Assembly (NCBI GenBank): GCA_015061625.1
Contig: SUWG01000006.1
Span: forward strand, 1-64,000
Origin: Lentisphaerota bacterium
Lineage (GTDB): Bacteria > Verrucomicrobiota > Lentisphaeria > Victivallales > Victivallaceae
Reading direction: 5' to 3'
DNA length: 64,000 bases
Shown here in pieces: positions 1-8,215 of the stretch. Made by a program: the position numbers and the translations under genes. Under the pieces are notes generated by a model that had not been told where the DNA came from, ran no database searches, and worked only from the letters and a program-made list of their open reading frames with translations. Position 1 is the first letter of the stretch, and each line of letters begins with the position of its first letter.

Positions 1-10
1 CGAATGCACT

Positions 11-134
11 TTTACTTTGCATTGTGAGGCAAGGTCGAAGCCAAGTCAAGGCGGCAACGAGGGAGTGTACGACCGTACTCGACCGAGTTGACGACCGATG
101 ACTTGGCAAGAAATTGCCCACAAGGTAAAGTAAA
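11..134. repeat. IR1 palindromic element, copy a
   Basis: A long imperfect palindrome. The ends TTTACTTTGCATTGTG and its near-complement CACAAGGTAAAGTAAA pair, and inside lie CCAAGTCA/TGACTTGG arms and a core GAGGGAGTGTAC-n-GTACTCGACCGA. The same core occurs in at least five other intergenic places in the window (near 14.3, 14.75, 14.9, 26.75 and, inverted, 57.2 kb), so this is a dispersed non-coding element of roughly 110-130 bp. It has no open frame of its own. Confidence 0.75.
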
Positions 135-700
135 AGCCGCCGCAACAATTGTTGCAAGGATGAGCAAGCGGTCGAGCAATAGCCGGCATGTGCAGTGGAA
201 AGGCCGCCCAGGCGAGCCGTAAGGCGAAGCCGCTTGACGACCGGCAAAGCCGGTCTGGCGGCCGCCCCACGGAATCGACGGCGTTACTTTTTAAGGAATT
301 CACGCCCGGAGCAACTCTTTGTCACGGGAAATCTCCCGCAAAAGGTGGGGTGTTTGAGGGGAGGAAAAGGCGAAGCGTTTGCCTCCCCTCAAGCGAACAA
401 GAGCAGATAAACGCTCCACCGGGTTATAAGCGGCAACAATACCGGAGCAGGCTTGCACCTCGCTTACGCTCGACATTCGCCCGGTACGGAGGGGTACGGA
501 GTTGTACGGATAAGTACGGAGCAACGCAAGCCGGGAAATGCTCTGCCGGCTATCCGTTTGTTACCGTTTGTTACCGTTGAGCCGAAACAAACAACCCCCC
601 GGCAGACTGCTGTCTACCGGGGGGGTACGGGGGCGCAGCCCCTGTCAAGGGCGGTGTCAACCGCCCGTGAGCCAAACCACGCAAAAAAATTAAAAAAAAT
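135..700. repeat. Gene-free palindrome-rich stretch
   Basis: No credible gene is visible. The stretch is a string of short inverted and tandem repeats: CAACAATTGTTG, GACCGGCAAAGCCGGTC, a hairpin with arms TTGAGGGGAGG/CCTCCCCTCAA (about 345-395), four GTACGGA units near 483-525, two CGTTTGTTAC units near 557-577, a CCCCCCGG/CCGGGGGG hairpin (about 594-624) and, at 619-670, a GC-rich unit (GTACGGGGGCG, then CCCCTGTCAAGGGCG) that recurs at 16.3-16.5 kb. Open frames crossing it are composition artefacts. Confidence 0.6.
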
Positions 701-712
701 TAAAAATAAAAC

Positions 713-741
713 TTGAAAAAAGCACTTCAACAGTGTATTTT
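713..741 (+). promoter_or_regulatory. Sigma70-type promoter of the alpha operon
   Basis: TTGAAA at 713-718, a 17-bp spacer and TATTTT at 736-741, just after an A-rich tract that could act as an UP element. Transcription would start near 748 and give a ~245-nt leader before rpmJ (about 742-994). The leader contains GTGCGG/CCGC arms near 773-797 and GTTAAG/CTTAAC arms near 955-979 beside the rpmJ ribosome binding site. I do not recognise it as a known r-protein leader. Confidence 0.6.
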
Positions 742-994
742 ATGAAGAATAACGGAAGTATAAGCAGTTCCCGTGCGGCATCATTCCACCGCCCGCACCC
801 GATCAGGCCGCTTCCGGAAGACGATGACAAGCTTAGTTTGTACGGCGTCACCTTTCGTCCCGACCACTTCGGAAGGGAAAGGATGGTTACGCTCCTTTTT
901 CGTGTCTGCAAAAACAGCATAACGGCACGGCAAAAGAGAAACAAGTTGCTGAAAGTTAAGACTTTTCAATGAACTTAACACAGGAGAAAGTAAA

Positions 995-1111
995 ATGAAA
1001 GTCAGAGCGTCGGTGAAACGCAGATGCGAATTCTGCCAGATCATCAAACGTAACGGCAAGATCCGGGTCATCTGTTCCCGCGATGCGCGCCACAAACAGT
1101 GTCAGGGTTAA
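995..1111 (+). CDS. rpmJ: 50S ribosomal protein L36
   Basis: A 38-residue protein beginning [15 protein letters not shown], the signature of L36. It is a large-subunit zinc-ribbon protein; the ligands Cys11, Cys14, Cys27 and His33 are all present, so this is the zinc-binding (C+) form. The ribosome binding site AGGAG lies 8-9 bases before the ATG. It is first in rpmJ-rpsM-rpsK-rpoA-rplQ. In many bacteria infA precedes rpmJ; here infA lies 15.6 kb away on the other strand. Confidence 0.95.
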   Translation: MKVRASVKRRCEFCQIIKRNGKIRVICSRDARHKQCQG

Positions 1112-1165
1112 TCCCCAGGTAAACAAGGTTTTTCTTAACAAGTTAATCATAGAAGGATAGAAATC

Positions 1166-1564
1166 ATGCCCCGTATCATTGGTGTGGACATCCCCGGAAA
1201 CAAGCGCATCGAATATTCTCTGCGCTATCTCTACGGTATCGGTCCGGCGAAAGCCCTGGAAATCATCGAAAAAGTCGGTATCGACCGTGACCTCATGGCC
1301 AAAGACCTGACCCAGGATCAGATCGCCGCCATTACCAAAATGCTTCAGGACGATCTGCTCGTCGAGGGTGACCTCCGCCGCGCCGTCGCCGCTGATATCC
1401 GCCGTCTTCAGCAGATCAACTGCTATCGCGGCATCCGCCACCGCCGCAATCTGCCCTGCCGTGGTCAGCGTACCAAAACCAACGCCCGTACCCGCAAAGG
1501 TAAGAAAGTTACAATCGGTGCTATCCGTGACAAAACTCAGCGTCGTCTGGCCGCCAAAGGCTGA
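1166..1564 (+). CDS. rpsM: 30S ribosomal protein S13
   Basis: A 132-aa protein with the S13 start PRIIGVDIPGNKRIEYSLRY, the helix-two-turn-helix region YGIGPAKALEIIEKVGID, and the basic C-terminal tail RGQRTKTNARTRKGKK that contacts rRNA at the decoding site. S13 sits in the 30S head and makes intersubunit bridges to L5. The start is set by GAAGGA nine bases before ATG. It lies 54 bp after rpmJ and 65 bp before rpsK, in one operon. Length is slightly above the usual ~118-125 aa, from the C-terminal tail. Confidence 0.97.
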   Translation: MPRIIGVDIPGNKRIEYSLRYLYGIGPAKALEIIEKVGIDRDLMAKDLTQDQIAAITKMLQDDLLVEGDLRRAVAADIRRLQQINCYRGIRHRRNLPCRGQRTKTNARTRKGKKVTIGAIRDKTQRRLAAKG

Positions 1565-1629
1565 TAAACAAGCCGCATGAGTTTTAAGCAAGTTAAAGTA
1601 AATCAATTCAATTTGGAAAGTATAGAAAA

Positions 1630-2067
1630 ATGGCTGAAGAAGTGAAAGTTGCGGAAGTCACCGCCCCGGAAGCGGAAGTTGCCGCTCCCGCCCAGAGACA
1701 GCGCAGCAAAAGCGGTCGCTATATTCCCAGTGGTATCGCCTACATCCTGGCGACATTCAACAACACTAAAGTTACCTTTACCGACCTCCATGGCAATGTG
1801 ATCAGTTGGTCCACCGGTGGCAAAAACGGTTTCAAAGGATCCCGTAAAAGCACCGCTTACGCCGCACAGGTCATCGCCGGCGATGCCGCCAAAAAAGCCA
1901 TGCTGCTCGGCATGAAAGAAGTCGAAGTCCGCATCAAAGGACCCGGCGCCGGTCGTGAATCCGCCGTCCGCGGTATCGCCGCTGCCGGTATGGAAATCAG
2001 CGTGATCAAAGATACCACGCCGGTTCCCCACAACGGCTGCCGTCCCCCGAAACGCCGCCGCGTCTGA
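1630..2067 (+). CDS. rpsK: 30S ribosomal protein S11
   Basis: A 145-aa S11, the platform protein of the small subunit near the E and P sites. The conserved body is [32 protein letters not shown] and the terminal [18 protein letters not shown]. It is about 15 residues longer than usual because of an acidic/alanine-rich N-terminal extension ([20 protein letters not shown]) before the basic RQRSKSGR segment. Weak ribosome binding site GGAAAG. In most bacteria rpsD follows; here rpoA comes next, after a hairpin, as in chlamydial-type PVC genomes. Confidence 0.97.
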   Translation: MAEEVKVAEVTAPEAEVAAPAQRQRSKSGRYIPSGIAYILATFNNTKVTFTDLHGNVISWSTGGKNGFKGSRKSTAYAAQVIAGDAAKKAMLLGMKEVEVRIKGPGAGRESAVRGIAAAGMEISVIKDTTPVPHNGCRPPKRRRV

Positions 2068-2073
2068 TGACAA

Positions 2074-2107
2074 CAGTGCGCTGAAATACGGTTTTTTCAG
2101 CGCACTG
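2074..2107 (+). other. Stem-loop between rpsK and rpoA
   Basis: A perfect 13-bp stem (CAGTGCGCTGAAA at 2074-2086, TTTCAGCGCACTG at 2095-2107) with an 8-nt loop, starting 6 nt after the rpsK stop. No U-tract follows it, so it is more likely an RNA-processing or partial attenuation site than a full terminator. It occupies the position where rpsD lies in many other bacteria. Confidence 0.6.
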
Positions 2108-2174
2108 CAGGATGCAGCAAGTTTAGTTGAATAAGTGTCCGCTGCGGCACAAGCAATTTTTGGAGGATAGAGTT

Positions 2175-3191
2175 ATGAGTTCATCAATCGGTTTCCCGAT
2201 GCCCAAGTCGCTCATCGTTGACGAAACGACCGAGACCCCGACTTACGCAAAGTTTACCGCCCAGCCGCTCCAGCGCGGTTTCGGTCACACCCTGGGCAAT
2301 TCTTTGCGCCGGGTGCTGCTCTCTTCGCTCGATGGCGCGGCTATCTCATCCGTGCGGATCGATAATGCGAAACATGAATTTGATTCCCTCGATAACGTCG
2401 TCGAGGATATCACCGAAATCGTACTCAATCTGAAGTGCGTCAAACTCAACACCCATGCCGAAGGTCCCAAAACTCTGGAAATCGTCAAGGATAAAGCCGG
2501 TGTCGTCACCGCCGCTGATATCGTTTGCGACAGCACCGTCGAAGTGCTTAATCCGGAACAGGTGATCTGCACGCTGGATAAAGATAAAAAATTCCACGCT
2601 GTCATCGAGGTCATCAACGGCCGCGGTTATCTGCCCGCCGAGGAAAATACCGCTCCGCGTACCATCGGTACCATCCCCGTTGACTGCCTTTTCAGCCCCG
2701 TCACCCGCGTCAACTATCAGGTCGGCGCCGCCCGTGTCGGTGAAGAAACTGAAATGGATAGTTTGGAATTGGAAATTTGGACCGACGGCCGCATCTCTCC
2801 GCGTTCCGCGCTGGAAGAAGCCGCCAGAATTCTCCGCGACCATCTGCAGCCTTTCATGGGTTCACAGGTTCAGGAGAAAAACGTCGTCCTGACCGAGGAA
2901 GAGGAAAGACAGTTCAAAATGCTGTCACAGGATGTCGAGGTGCTTGACCTCTCCGTCCGTGCCATGAACTGCCTCAACAGCGCGAATATCAAACTGGTAT
3001 TCGAATTGTGCAACAAGACTGAAAGCCGGATGCTCAAATACCGCAACTTCGGCAAAAAGTCACTGGATGAGATCAAAGAAAAAATCGAAAAGCACGGTTT
3101 GGAGCTGGGAATGACTCTCAGCGACCGGCTGCTCGCCGCTCTCGAAGCGGAAGCCGCCAAGGTGAGAGCCGATGCAGAGGAGAGTAATTAA
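2175..3191 (+). CDS. rpoA: DNA-directed RNA polymerase subunit alpha
   Basis: A 338-aa alpha subunit of RNA polymerase. The N-terminal domain carries the dimerisation and beta/beta'-contacting signatures [20 protein letters not shown] and the later [20 protein letters not shown]. The C-terminal domain (about residues 250-315, [16 protein letters not shown] through [15 protein letters not shown]) is the DNA- and activator-binding helix-hairpin domain. I chose the ATG at 2175 because TGGAGG lies 8 nt before it; an in-frame ATG 48 nt upstream has no such site and overlaps the inter-operon spacer. rplQ starts 2 nt after the stop. Confidence 0.97.
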   Translation: MSSSIGFPMPKSLIVDETTETPTYAKFTAQPLQRGFGHTLGNSLRRVLLSSLDGAAISSVRIDNAKHEFDSLDNVVEDITEIVLNLKCVKLNTHAEGPKTLEIVKDKAGVVTAADIVCDSTVEVLNPEQVICTLDKDKKFHAVIEVINGRGYLPAEENTAPRTIGTIPVDCLFSPVTRVNYQVGAARVGEETEMDSLELEIWTDGRISPRSALEEAARILRDHLQPFMGSQVQEKNVVLTEEEERQFKMLSQDVEVLDLSVRAMNCLNSANIKLVFELCNKTESRMLKYRNFGKKSLDEIKEKIEKHGLELGMTLSDRLLAALEAEAAKVRADAEESN

Positions 3192-3193
3192 TC

Positions 3194-3559
3194 ATGCGTC
3201 ATAAAGTCGCCACTTTCAAAATCGGTCGTTCCGGCGCCCATCGCCGGGCGATGCTCGCCAACATGGCGAACAGCCTGTTCATCAACGGTCAGATCGAGAC
3301 CACTCTCGTCAAGGCCAAAGAACTCCGCCGTTTCGCTGAAAAACTTATCACCACCGGTAAAAAAGGTGACATCCACAGCCGCCGTCTGGCTTTCGCCAAA
3401 CTCCGCAGCCGTGATGCCGTCAAAAACCTTTTTGACGTGGTTGCCCCGGCTTACGCCGAACGCAACGGCGGTTACACCCGGATCTACAAACTCGGTTTCC
3501 GCCGCGGTGATGCTGCTGAAATGTGCCTGATCCAGCTGGTCAAGGACGAGGCCAAATAA
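3194..3559 (+). CDS. rplQ: 50S ribosomal protein L17
   Basis: A 121-aa L17, a large-subunit protein near the exit tunnel. It begins [20 protein letters not shown], the family signature, and continues [22 protein letters not shown] and [20 protein letters not shown]. The GAGGAG site lies at the end of rpoA. It is the last gene of the alpha operon, followed 25 nt later by a strong intrinsic terminator. Confidence 0.97.
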   Translation: MRHKVATFKIGRSGAHRRAMLANMANSLFINGQIETTLVKAKELRRFAEKLITTGKKGDIHSRRLAFAKLRSRDAVKNLFDVVAPAYAERNGGYTRIYKLGFRRGDAAEMCLIQLVKDEAK

Positions 3560-3583
3560 GTTTTACGCTTGCCGTAAATTTTC

Positions 3584-3618
3584 AAGGCAGGTTCACCATA
3601 TCGTGAACCTGCCTTTTT
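3584..3618 (+). terminator. Intrinsic terminator of the alpha operon
   Basis: A perfect 13-bp stem (3584-3596 with 3603-3615), six-base loop, then a T run to 3618. It ends the rpmJ-rplQ operon. It also shows that the longer pepD frame, which would start at 3603 inside the stem, is not the true start. Confidence 0.9.
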
Positions 3619-3638
3619 GCTTGAAAGGTTATGTAAAT

Positions 3639-5060
3639 ATGAGCGAAATCAGCAAACTTGAGCCGCAAAAGGTATGGGAAATTTTTGATCTGATCTGTTC
3701 CATCCCCCATATTTCCAAACATGAAGCCGCTCTGGCGGAAAAACTGATGGAACTGGCCGGGAATGCCGGACTGCAAGTCATTCAGGATGAAACCGGCAAC
3801 GTGATCATCAAACGCCCGGCGGCCAAAGGTTTTGAAAATGCCGAACCGGTCATTTTGCAAGCCCATTTGGATATGGTTCCCGCCAGCACCGGAGATTTTG
3901 ACTTCATCAACTGCGCCATCACGCCGCGCATCACCGGCGAATGGGTGATGGCAACCAATACCACGCTCGGTTCAGATGACGGTATCGGTGTGGCTCAAGC
4001 CATGGCGATCGTGCTGGATAAAGATTTCCAATGCGGCCCGTTGACGGTGATTCTGACCGTCGATGAAGAAGCCGGGATGTCCGGTGCGGCCAATCTTGCT
4101 CCGGAGCATCTGCAGGGCCGTTATCTGCTCAATCTCGACGGCAGTGACAATGGTTTCTGCATCGGTTGTGCCGGTGGTGCCAGACAGGAGATAACTTTCA
4201 CTCCGGAATATGAACCGACAGTCACCGGTCAGGCGGTGAAAATCACCGTTGACGGTTTGCCCGGCGGACACTCCGGATTATGTATCCACGAAAACCGGGG
4301 CAATGCGCTGAAAATCATGGCGGAATTCCTCGAACAGAATGATATCCGGATCGCCTCATTCAATGGCGGCACTGCGGATAATGCCATTGCCTATTTCGCT
4401 GAAGCGGTCGGCATTTCCGGCAAAACAGTTGCCGGATTGCAGGCGGCGGCAGATGCATACACATTGCTGACCAGAGCCGAACTGCCCGCCGCAAAAAATC
4501 TGGTAATCCGCGTTGAAGCAATTTCCGATGCTCCGCAAAAAGTGTGGCAAAAAACATTTGCCGCCGATCTGTTGAGTGCCATGATGCTCGTACCCAATGA
4601 AGTGATCGACTTCGATGATGAGCTGGATATCGTCAAAACCAGCAGCAATCTCGCCACGATCCGCACTTATGATGATAAGATCGTCATCCGCACCAGTCAG
4701 CGCAGTCTGGTTGACAGTGACCGGGAAAAAATCAGCGAAACCATCGCCGCCCACTTCCGGTTATTCAACGGCAAAAGCGAAATGGGTGACGTCTATCCGG
4801 CGACCCCGCCGGAAATGGATTCGCAACTGCTGCAAACCGCCGTGAAGTGTGCCGGAAATTTGCAGAAAAATGCCACGCCATACGCCATTCATGCCGGTTT
4901 GGAATCCGGATGGTTCTCCCGGAAAAATCCCGCATTGGAAATCATTTCCTGCGGCCCGGAACACCACGACTACCACACCCCGGAAGAAAAATTGAATATC
5001 GCTTCCGTCGCCCGATTCGACACGTTTCTGCGTCAACTGATCCGGATGCTGGCGGAATAA
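3639..5060 (+). CDS. pepD: Aminoacyl-histidine dipeptidase, M20 family (PepD)
   Basis: A 473-aa cytoplasmic metallodipeptidase of the M20 family, of the PepD type that cleaves Xaa-His and other dipeptides. Metal-site motifs are visible: LQAHLDMV (His76, Asp78), TTLGSDDGIGV (Asp113/Asp114), VDEEAGMSG (catalytic Glu143, ligand Glu144) and near the C-terminus GPEHHDYHTPEE. A lid/dimerisation domain carrying LPGGHSG lies between. The start at 3639 follows GAAAGG at a good distance; the upstream in-frame start lies in the rplQ terminator. It is flanked by terminators on both sides, so it is probably monocistronic. Confidence 0.92.
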   Translation: MSEISKLEPQKVWEIFDLICSIPHISKHEAALAEKLMELAGNAGLQVIQDETGNVIIKRPAAKGFENAEPVILQAHLDMVPASTGDFDFINCAITPRITGEWVMATNTTLGSDDGIGVAQAMAIVLDKDFQCGPLTVILTVDEEAGMSGAANLAPEHLQGRYLLNLDGSDNGFCIGCAGGARQEITFTPEYEPTVTGQAVKITVDGLPGGHSGLCIHENRGNALKIMAEFLEQNDIRIASFNGGTADNAIAYFAEAVGISGKTVAGLQAAADAYTLLTRAELPAAKNLVIRVEAISDAPQKVWQKTFAADLLSAMMLVPNEVIDFDDELDIVKTSSNLATIRTYDDKIVIRTSQRSLVDSDREKISETIAAHFRLFNGKSEMGDVYPATPPEMDSQLLQTAVKCAGNLQKNATPYAIHAGLESGWFSRKNPALEIISCGPEHHDYHTPEEKLNIASVARFDTFLRQLIRMLAE

Positions 5061-5080
5061 TCCTCATTCCGCAATACCCA

Positions 5081-5119
5081 AAAAATCCGTTTGTCTTTAC
5101 CGGACAAGCGGATTTTTTT
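5081..5119 (+). terminator. Intrinsic terminator after pepD
   Basis: Stem AAAAATCCGTTTGTC (5081-5095) pairs with GACAAGCGGATTTTT (5103-5117) with one G-T wobble, then a T run to 5119. Confidence 0.85.
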
Positions 5120-5210
5120 GTTAATTTTTACAACTGCTGTTTGTATTTGAATAAAATTCATTGTACATTATTGTCAAACAGTCAATTTCACCCCAAAGGA
5201 CAAAGCAACA

Positions 5211-6383
5211 ATGGAACAAAAAAACAGCGATCTCCCCGAAGAAGTCACCGAAAAAGTCACCGAAAAAGTTGAAACTGCTCCGGAATCTCCCGCAGAAAAC
5301 AAAGAAAAAAACGTTGAAGAAAAAGTGTGTAAAGCCGGAAAAAGCAGGAAAACTTCCCCCGGCAAGCGGATAACCAAATGGATTTTTCGCAGCATCGCGG
5401 CAATCCTCCTCCTGCTGGTCATTCTCATTACCGCATTGTTTATTTTCATCGATCCGATCGTAAAAGCCGCCATCGTCAACATCGGCCCCAAAGTGGCCGG
5501 AGTCAATATCGAATTGGAAGATATTTCCGTACAGATATTCAAAGGACGGGTGGAAATCACCAATCTGACCGTCGGCAATCCGGAGGGTTACTCCTCGGAA
5601 TACGCCCTGCATCTGGGCGATGTCGCCGTGGAAACCGATATCTTATCATGGCTCAAACCGGGCAAAAAAATCATCAGGGATGTCAGAATCAAAGATGTCA
5701 CCATCAACTACGAAACCGAATTGCCCTTTGAAAACAACTGCAATCTCAATGATATCGTAAACCATATCAAAGGCGTTGCCGGGCAACCGGTTGACGGAAG
5801 TGAAACCACCGCTTTCACCCGGTTCACTCCGGCATTTTTCGCTTCGATATGTCTGTCGGTCATCGCCGATGCCCCGGCAACTGAAGCCACCGACGGTCAG
5901 AAGCGTTTCCAACTGGATAAACTCGTGGTGGAAAATGTGCGGGTCGTGGTGATCCCCAAAAAATTCCCCGATTTCAATGTGCCGATCACCATCACCCTGC
6001 CGGAAATGGGCCCCGTCGGTACCAATCCGGAAGGTTTGACCGGCCCGGAACTTGCCGCCGCTCTGGCAGAACAGGCTTTAACCGGCATCTTTACCAGCGT
6101 GAAAAACTCCAGCGAAGAAATCTATCAGAATCTTTCCACCCAGGGTTTGCAGTTGGCAACCGATATCATCAACCGCACCCAACAGGCGGTGGATAACGCC
6201 CGCCAGGAGGCTGAAAGAGCCGCCGCTGCCGTCGAAGATACCGCCGACAAAATCCGGCAGGAGGCCGAAAGAGCCGCCGACGTCATCGAACAGACTAAAG
6301 AGGATGTGGAAGCAGTAACTCAAAGAGGGAAAGAACTCTGGCAGAATATCCGCAACGGGCGTGACCGCCAGAGAGAAGAATAA
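5211..6383 (+). CDS. AsmA-like membrane-anchored protein
   Basis: A 390-aa protein of uncertain function. Residues 1-55 are charged and cytoplasmic-looking; 58-80 (SIAAILLLLVILITALFIFI) form one transmembrane segment; the following region (NIELEDISVQIFKGRVEITN, then LTVGNPEGY) resembles the start of AsmA/DUF748-type envelope proteins, thought to act in lipid or outer-membrane homeostasis. The C-terminal ~80 residues are a long charged coiled coil with two copies of RQEAERAA. AAAGGA lies 9 nt before the ATG. The gene stands alone and converges with the BtuF-like gene. The AsmA assignment rests on a short match. Confidence 0.6.
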   Translation: MEQKNSDLPEEVTEKVTEKVETAPESPAENKEKNVEEKVCKAGKSRKTSPGKRITKWIFRSIAAILLLLVILITALFIFIDPIVKAAIVNIGPKVAGVNIELEDISVQIFKGRVEITNLTVGNPEGYSSEYALHLGDVAVETDILSWLKPGKKIIRDVRIKDVTINYETELPFENNCNLNDIVNHIKGVAGQPVDGSETTAFTRFTPAFFASICLSVIADAPATEATDGQKRFQLDKLVVENVRVVVIPKKFPDFNVPITITLPEMGPVGTNPEGLTGPELAAALAEQALTGIFTSVKNSSEEIYQNLSTQGLQLATDIINRTQQAVDNARQEAERAAAAVEDTADKIRQEAERAADVIEQTKEDVEAVTQRGKELWQNIRNGRDRQREE

Positions 6384-6408
6384 CTCTATTTGAAAATTTG
6401 ACTTTAAG

Positions 6409-7206
6409 TCAAAACAACCTGCGCCGCAATTCAACTGCGGCGTTTATTATTTCCGGAGTCAAACGGCTCCACCGGTCGGCATCCAGCACGATGATCCTGC
6501 CGTTTTTCACCGCCGGTAACTGCCGCAATAATCCGTGGCGGAACGCCTGTTCCGCCACCGCTCCGGGTATCCCGATGGTCAAGATCCAATCCGGATTTTC
6601 CCGGTAAAGATATTCCACGCTCAAAATAAAATACCCCTGCCCCGCATTACCGGCAATATTTTCCACTCCCGCCAAATGCAGAACGTCGGAAATAAACACA
6701 TCCCCGCCGCAACTTATCACCGGTTCAACACCGAATAACACCGCCGCCCGCACCGGTTTTCCCGGCGGACAAGATCGCAAACGGGCAATTCCCGCCGCCA
6801 CTTCCGCCGCCACCTCTGCCGCTCTTTCCTCCCGGCCCAGCAGCCGCCCCAAACGCCGCAGATTTTCCGGCAATGCCCCGATATCTCCGGTGGCAAAACG
6901 CTCCACCCGGACTTTGCATCGGCTCAATACCGCCCAATTCGCTTCCGGATGCACAGCATCACACAACACCACCGTCGCCCCGCTCTGCAATACCGCTTCC
7001 GGAAACGGACGGCCCAAATCACCAACCACCGGCAAATGACTTACTTCCGGGAAATAACACGCACTGCTCCGGCCGCACAACGACGGCACCCCATCCAGCA
7101 TCATCACCAGTTGGGTCAATGCCGGACTCAAAGATACCACCTTTTCCGCCGCAGTCAACCACCACGGAAAAAATAAAAACAACCATAAAAATTTAATTTT
7201 ATTCAC
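6409..7206 (-). CDS. BtuF-like cobalamin (corrinoid) binding protein
   Basis: A 265-aa periplasmic substrate-binding protein of the BtuF/FhuD class. There is an N-terminal signal peptide ([17 protein letters not shown]), the typical [19 protein letters not shown] first lobe, a long connecting helix (about 110-150) and a second lobe with [13 protein letters not shown] and the final [20 protein letters not shown]. Its start overlaps the 3' end of the upstream pseudopilin gene by 8 nt, so the two are translationally coupled, and the operon leader contains a cobalamin riboswitch, which makes corrinoid the likely ligand. No ABC permease or ATPase gene is adjacent. A small hairpin (6422-6442) lies in its last codons. 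Confidence 0.82.
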   Translation of the reverse strand: MNKIKFLWLFLFFPWWLTAAEKVVSLSPALTQLVMMLDGVPSLCGRSSACYFPEVSHLPVVGDLGRPFPEAVLQSGATVVLCDAVHPEANWAVLSRCKVRVERFATGDIGALPENLRRLGRLLGREERAAEVAAEVAAGIARLRSCPPGKPVRAAVLFGVEPVISCGGDVFISDVLHLAGVENIAGNAGQGYFILSVEYLYRENPDWILTIGIPGAVAEQAFRHGLLRQLPAVKNGRIIVLDADRWSRLTPEIINAAVELRRRLF

Positions 7207-7981
7207 TGATCCTGTCCCGATTCACCCAGAAATACTCCATCACCGACTGCTGGTCGTCACCGCCGAACCAGCCGAAACCGGAATCTTTCCCGCCGGATTC
7301 AAGCGTGACCGGCCCTTCCGTGGAAGCGTGTCCATCCGCCCAGGTGACATTGACCTTGCTGTTATGCCGGAAATGCATCAGCGATTCCGGCATTCCTCCA
7401 CCGCTTTGCCCGTAAAACCAACTCCACGTCGGCGGCTCGATCGAAATATTTTCCTGCAACTGCCCATTGACATAATAAGCGTTATCCGCAAACATGAGCG
7501 TCTGCGCCGGCCGGTCAAACTGCGACATCTTTGCCGGATGATTCATCCCGCTCCAATCCTGTTTGTTCCATTCCCCGATAACCGAGGAGTAACCGTAGCC
7601 GCCGGTACCGTTGTTGCCCCCCTCACGCAAGGATACAAACGACGGACAACTGCGGACATTTTCATCATTGCCCATATAATCATTCAAGCCGCCGGTCGCT
7701 TCCACATCACCGTAACCCGATGCACTGAATTTGCCGCACCAGTACATCCTGCGCGCCCCCCAGTCGGCATCAAAAATAAAGTAGTCATCATTGCTTTCAG
7801 CATAGAGCAAATTTGCTGTCGCCAATTGACGGATATTGCTCAGGCAACTGGCCATCCGCCCCCGCTCCCTTGCAGAATTCAATGCCGGAAGCAGGATCGC
7901 CGCCAGAATGGCAATTATGGCGATCACGACCAGAAGTTCAATAAGGGTGAACTTCTCCTTTAAAAGAGTACAGTTGTGCAT
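7199..7981 (-). CDS. H-X9-DG pseudopilin in a B12-regulated operon
   Basis: A 260-aa type II secretion/type IV pilin-like protein. After a short lead, residues 11-32 read [20 protein letters not shown], the prepilin cleavage/methylation helix, followed by [12 protein letters not shown]. The C-terminal half is a Trp/Gly-rich globular domain with the processing-associated motif His206-X9-Asp216-Gly217 (in [14 protein letters not shown]). Lys precedes the cleaved Phe rather than the usual Gly. AAAGGA lies 7 nt before the ATG. It is first in an operon with the BtuF-like gene and directly downstream of a cobalamin riboswitch. Its role is unknown: it may be a minor pilin displaying or assembling an uptake machine. 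Confidence 0.9.
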   Translation of the reverse strand: MHNCTLLKEKFTLIELLVVIAIIAILAAILLPALNSARERGRMASCLSNIRQLATANLLYAESNDDYFIFDADWGARRMYWCGKFSASGYGDVEATGGLNDYMGNDENVRSCPSFVSLREGGNNGTGGYGYSSVIGEWNKQDWSGMNHPAKMSQFDRPAQTLMFADNAYYVNGQLQENISIEPPTWSWFYGQSGGGMPESLMHFRHNSKVNVTWADGHASTEGPVTLESGGKDSGFGWFGGDDQQSVMEYFWVNRDRISE

Positions 7982-8004
7982 GGTTTTAATCCTTTCATGT
8001 TACG

Positions 8005-8110
8005 CGCACTTTGTACCACGGTGAGGAATCTGGCTCTGCCGTTTCCGGCATCACAGTTGCGCGACAGCTCCCGATTCACACGGGATTCACTCATTATTCC
8101 GTGAAGATTG
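8005..8110 (-). promoter_or_regulatory. Cobalamin (B12) riboswitch
   Basis: Read on the minus strand the leader contains, in order, TGAATCCCGTGTGAATCGGG, the invariant core GCGCAACTGTGATG, a GCCGGAAACGGC hairpin and a B12-box-like GAGCCAGATTCCTCACC. These match the order and spacing of the cobalamin riboswitch consensus (GGTGNAANTCC, CGCNACTGT, GCCAGGAGACC). TCACGG near the 5' end can pair with CCGTG near the 3' end as a closing stem. It lies between a good promoter and the pseudopilin start, so it should repress the pseudopilin-BtuF operon when B12 is plentiful. The exact ends are approximate. Confidence 0.85.
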
Positions 8111-8116
8111 TTCCAT

Positions 8117-8145
8117 AATATAGCATCAAAAAACGTTTTTTGCAA
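8117..8145 (-). promoter_or_regulatory. Promoter of the B12-riboswitch operon
   Basis: On the minus strand TTGCAA (8145-8140), a 17-bp spacer and TATATT (8122-8117). The predicted start near 8110 is right at the beginning of the riboswitch. Confidence 0.7.
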
Positions 8146-8215
8146 TTTGCAACACTTGAAAAAATATCCCTTTGACGGTAAGTTATAAACAAAACATTTT
8201 TCAGGGAGATAAACG

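Noticed and set aside
733-972. 79-aa plus-strand frame before rpmJ
   Set aside because: Its start lies in the -10 box of the promoter, there is no ribosome binding site and no family resemblance; it is better read as untranslated leader.
956-1606. 216-aa minus-strand frame
   Set aside because: Antisense shadow of rpmJ and rpsM; low-complexity Asp/Gly/Phe composition typical of such shadows.
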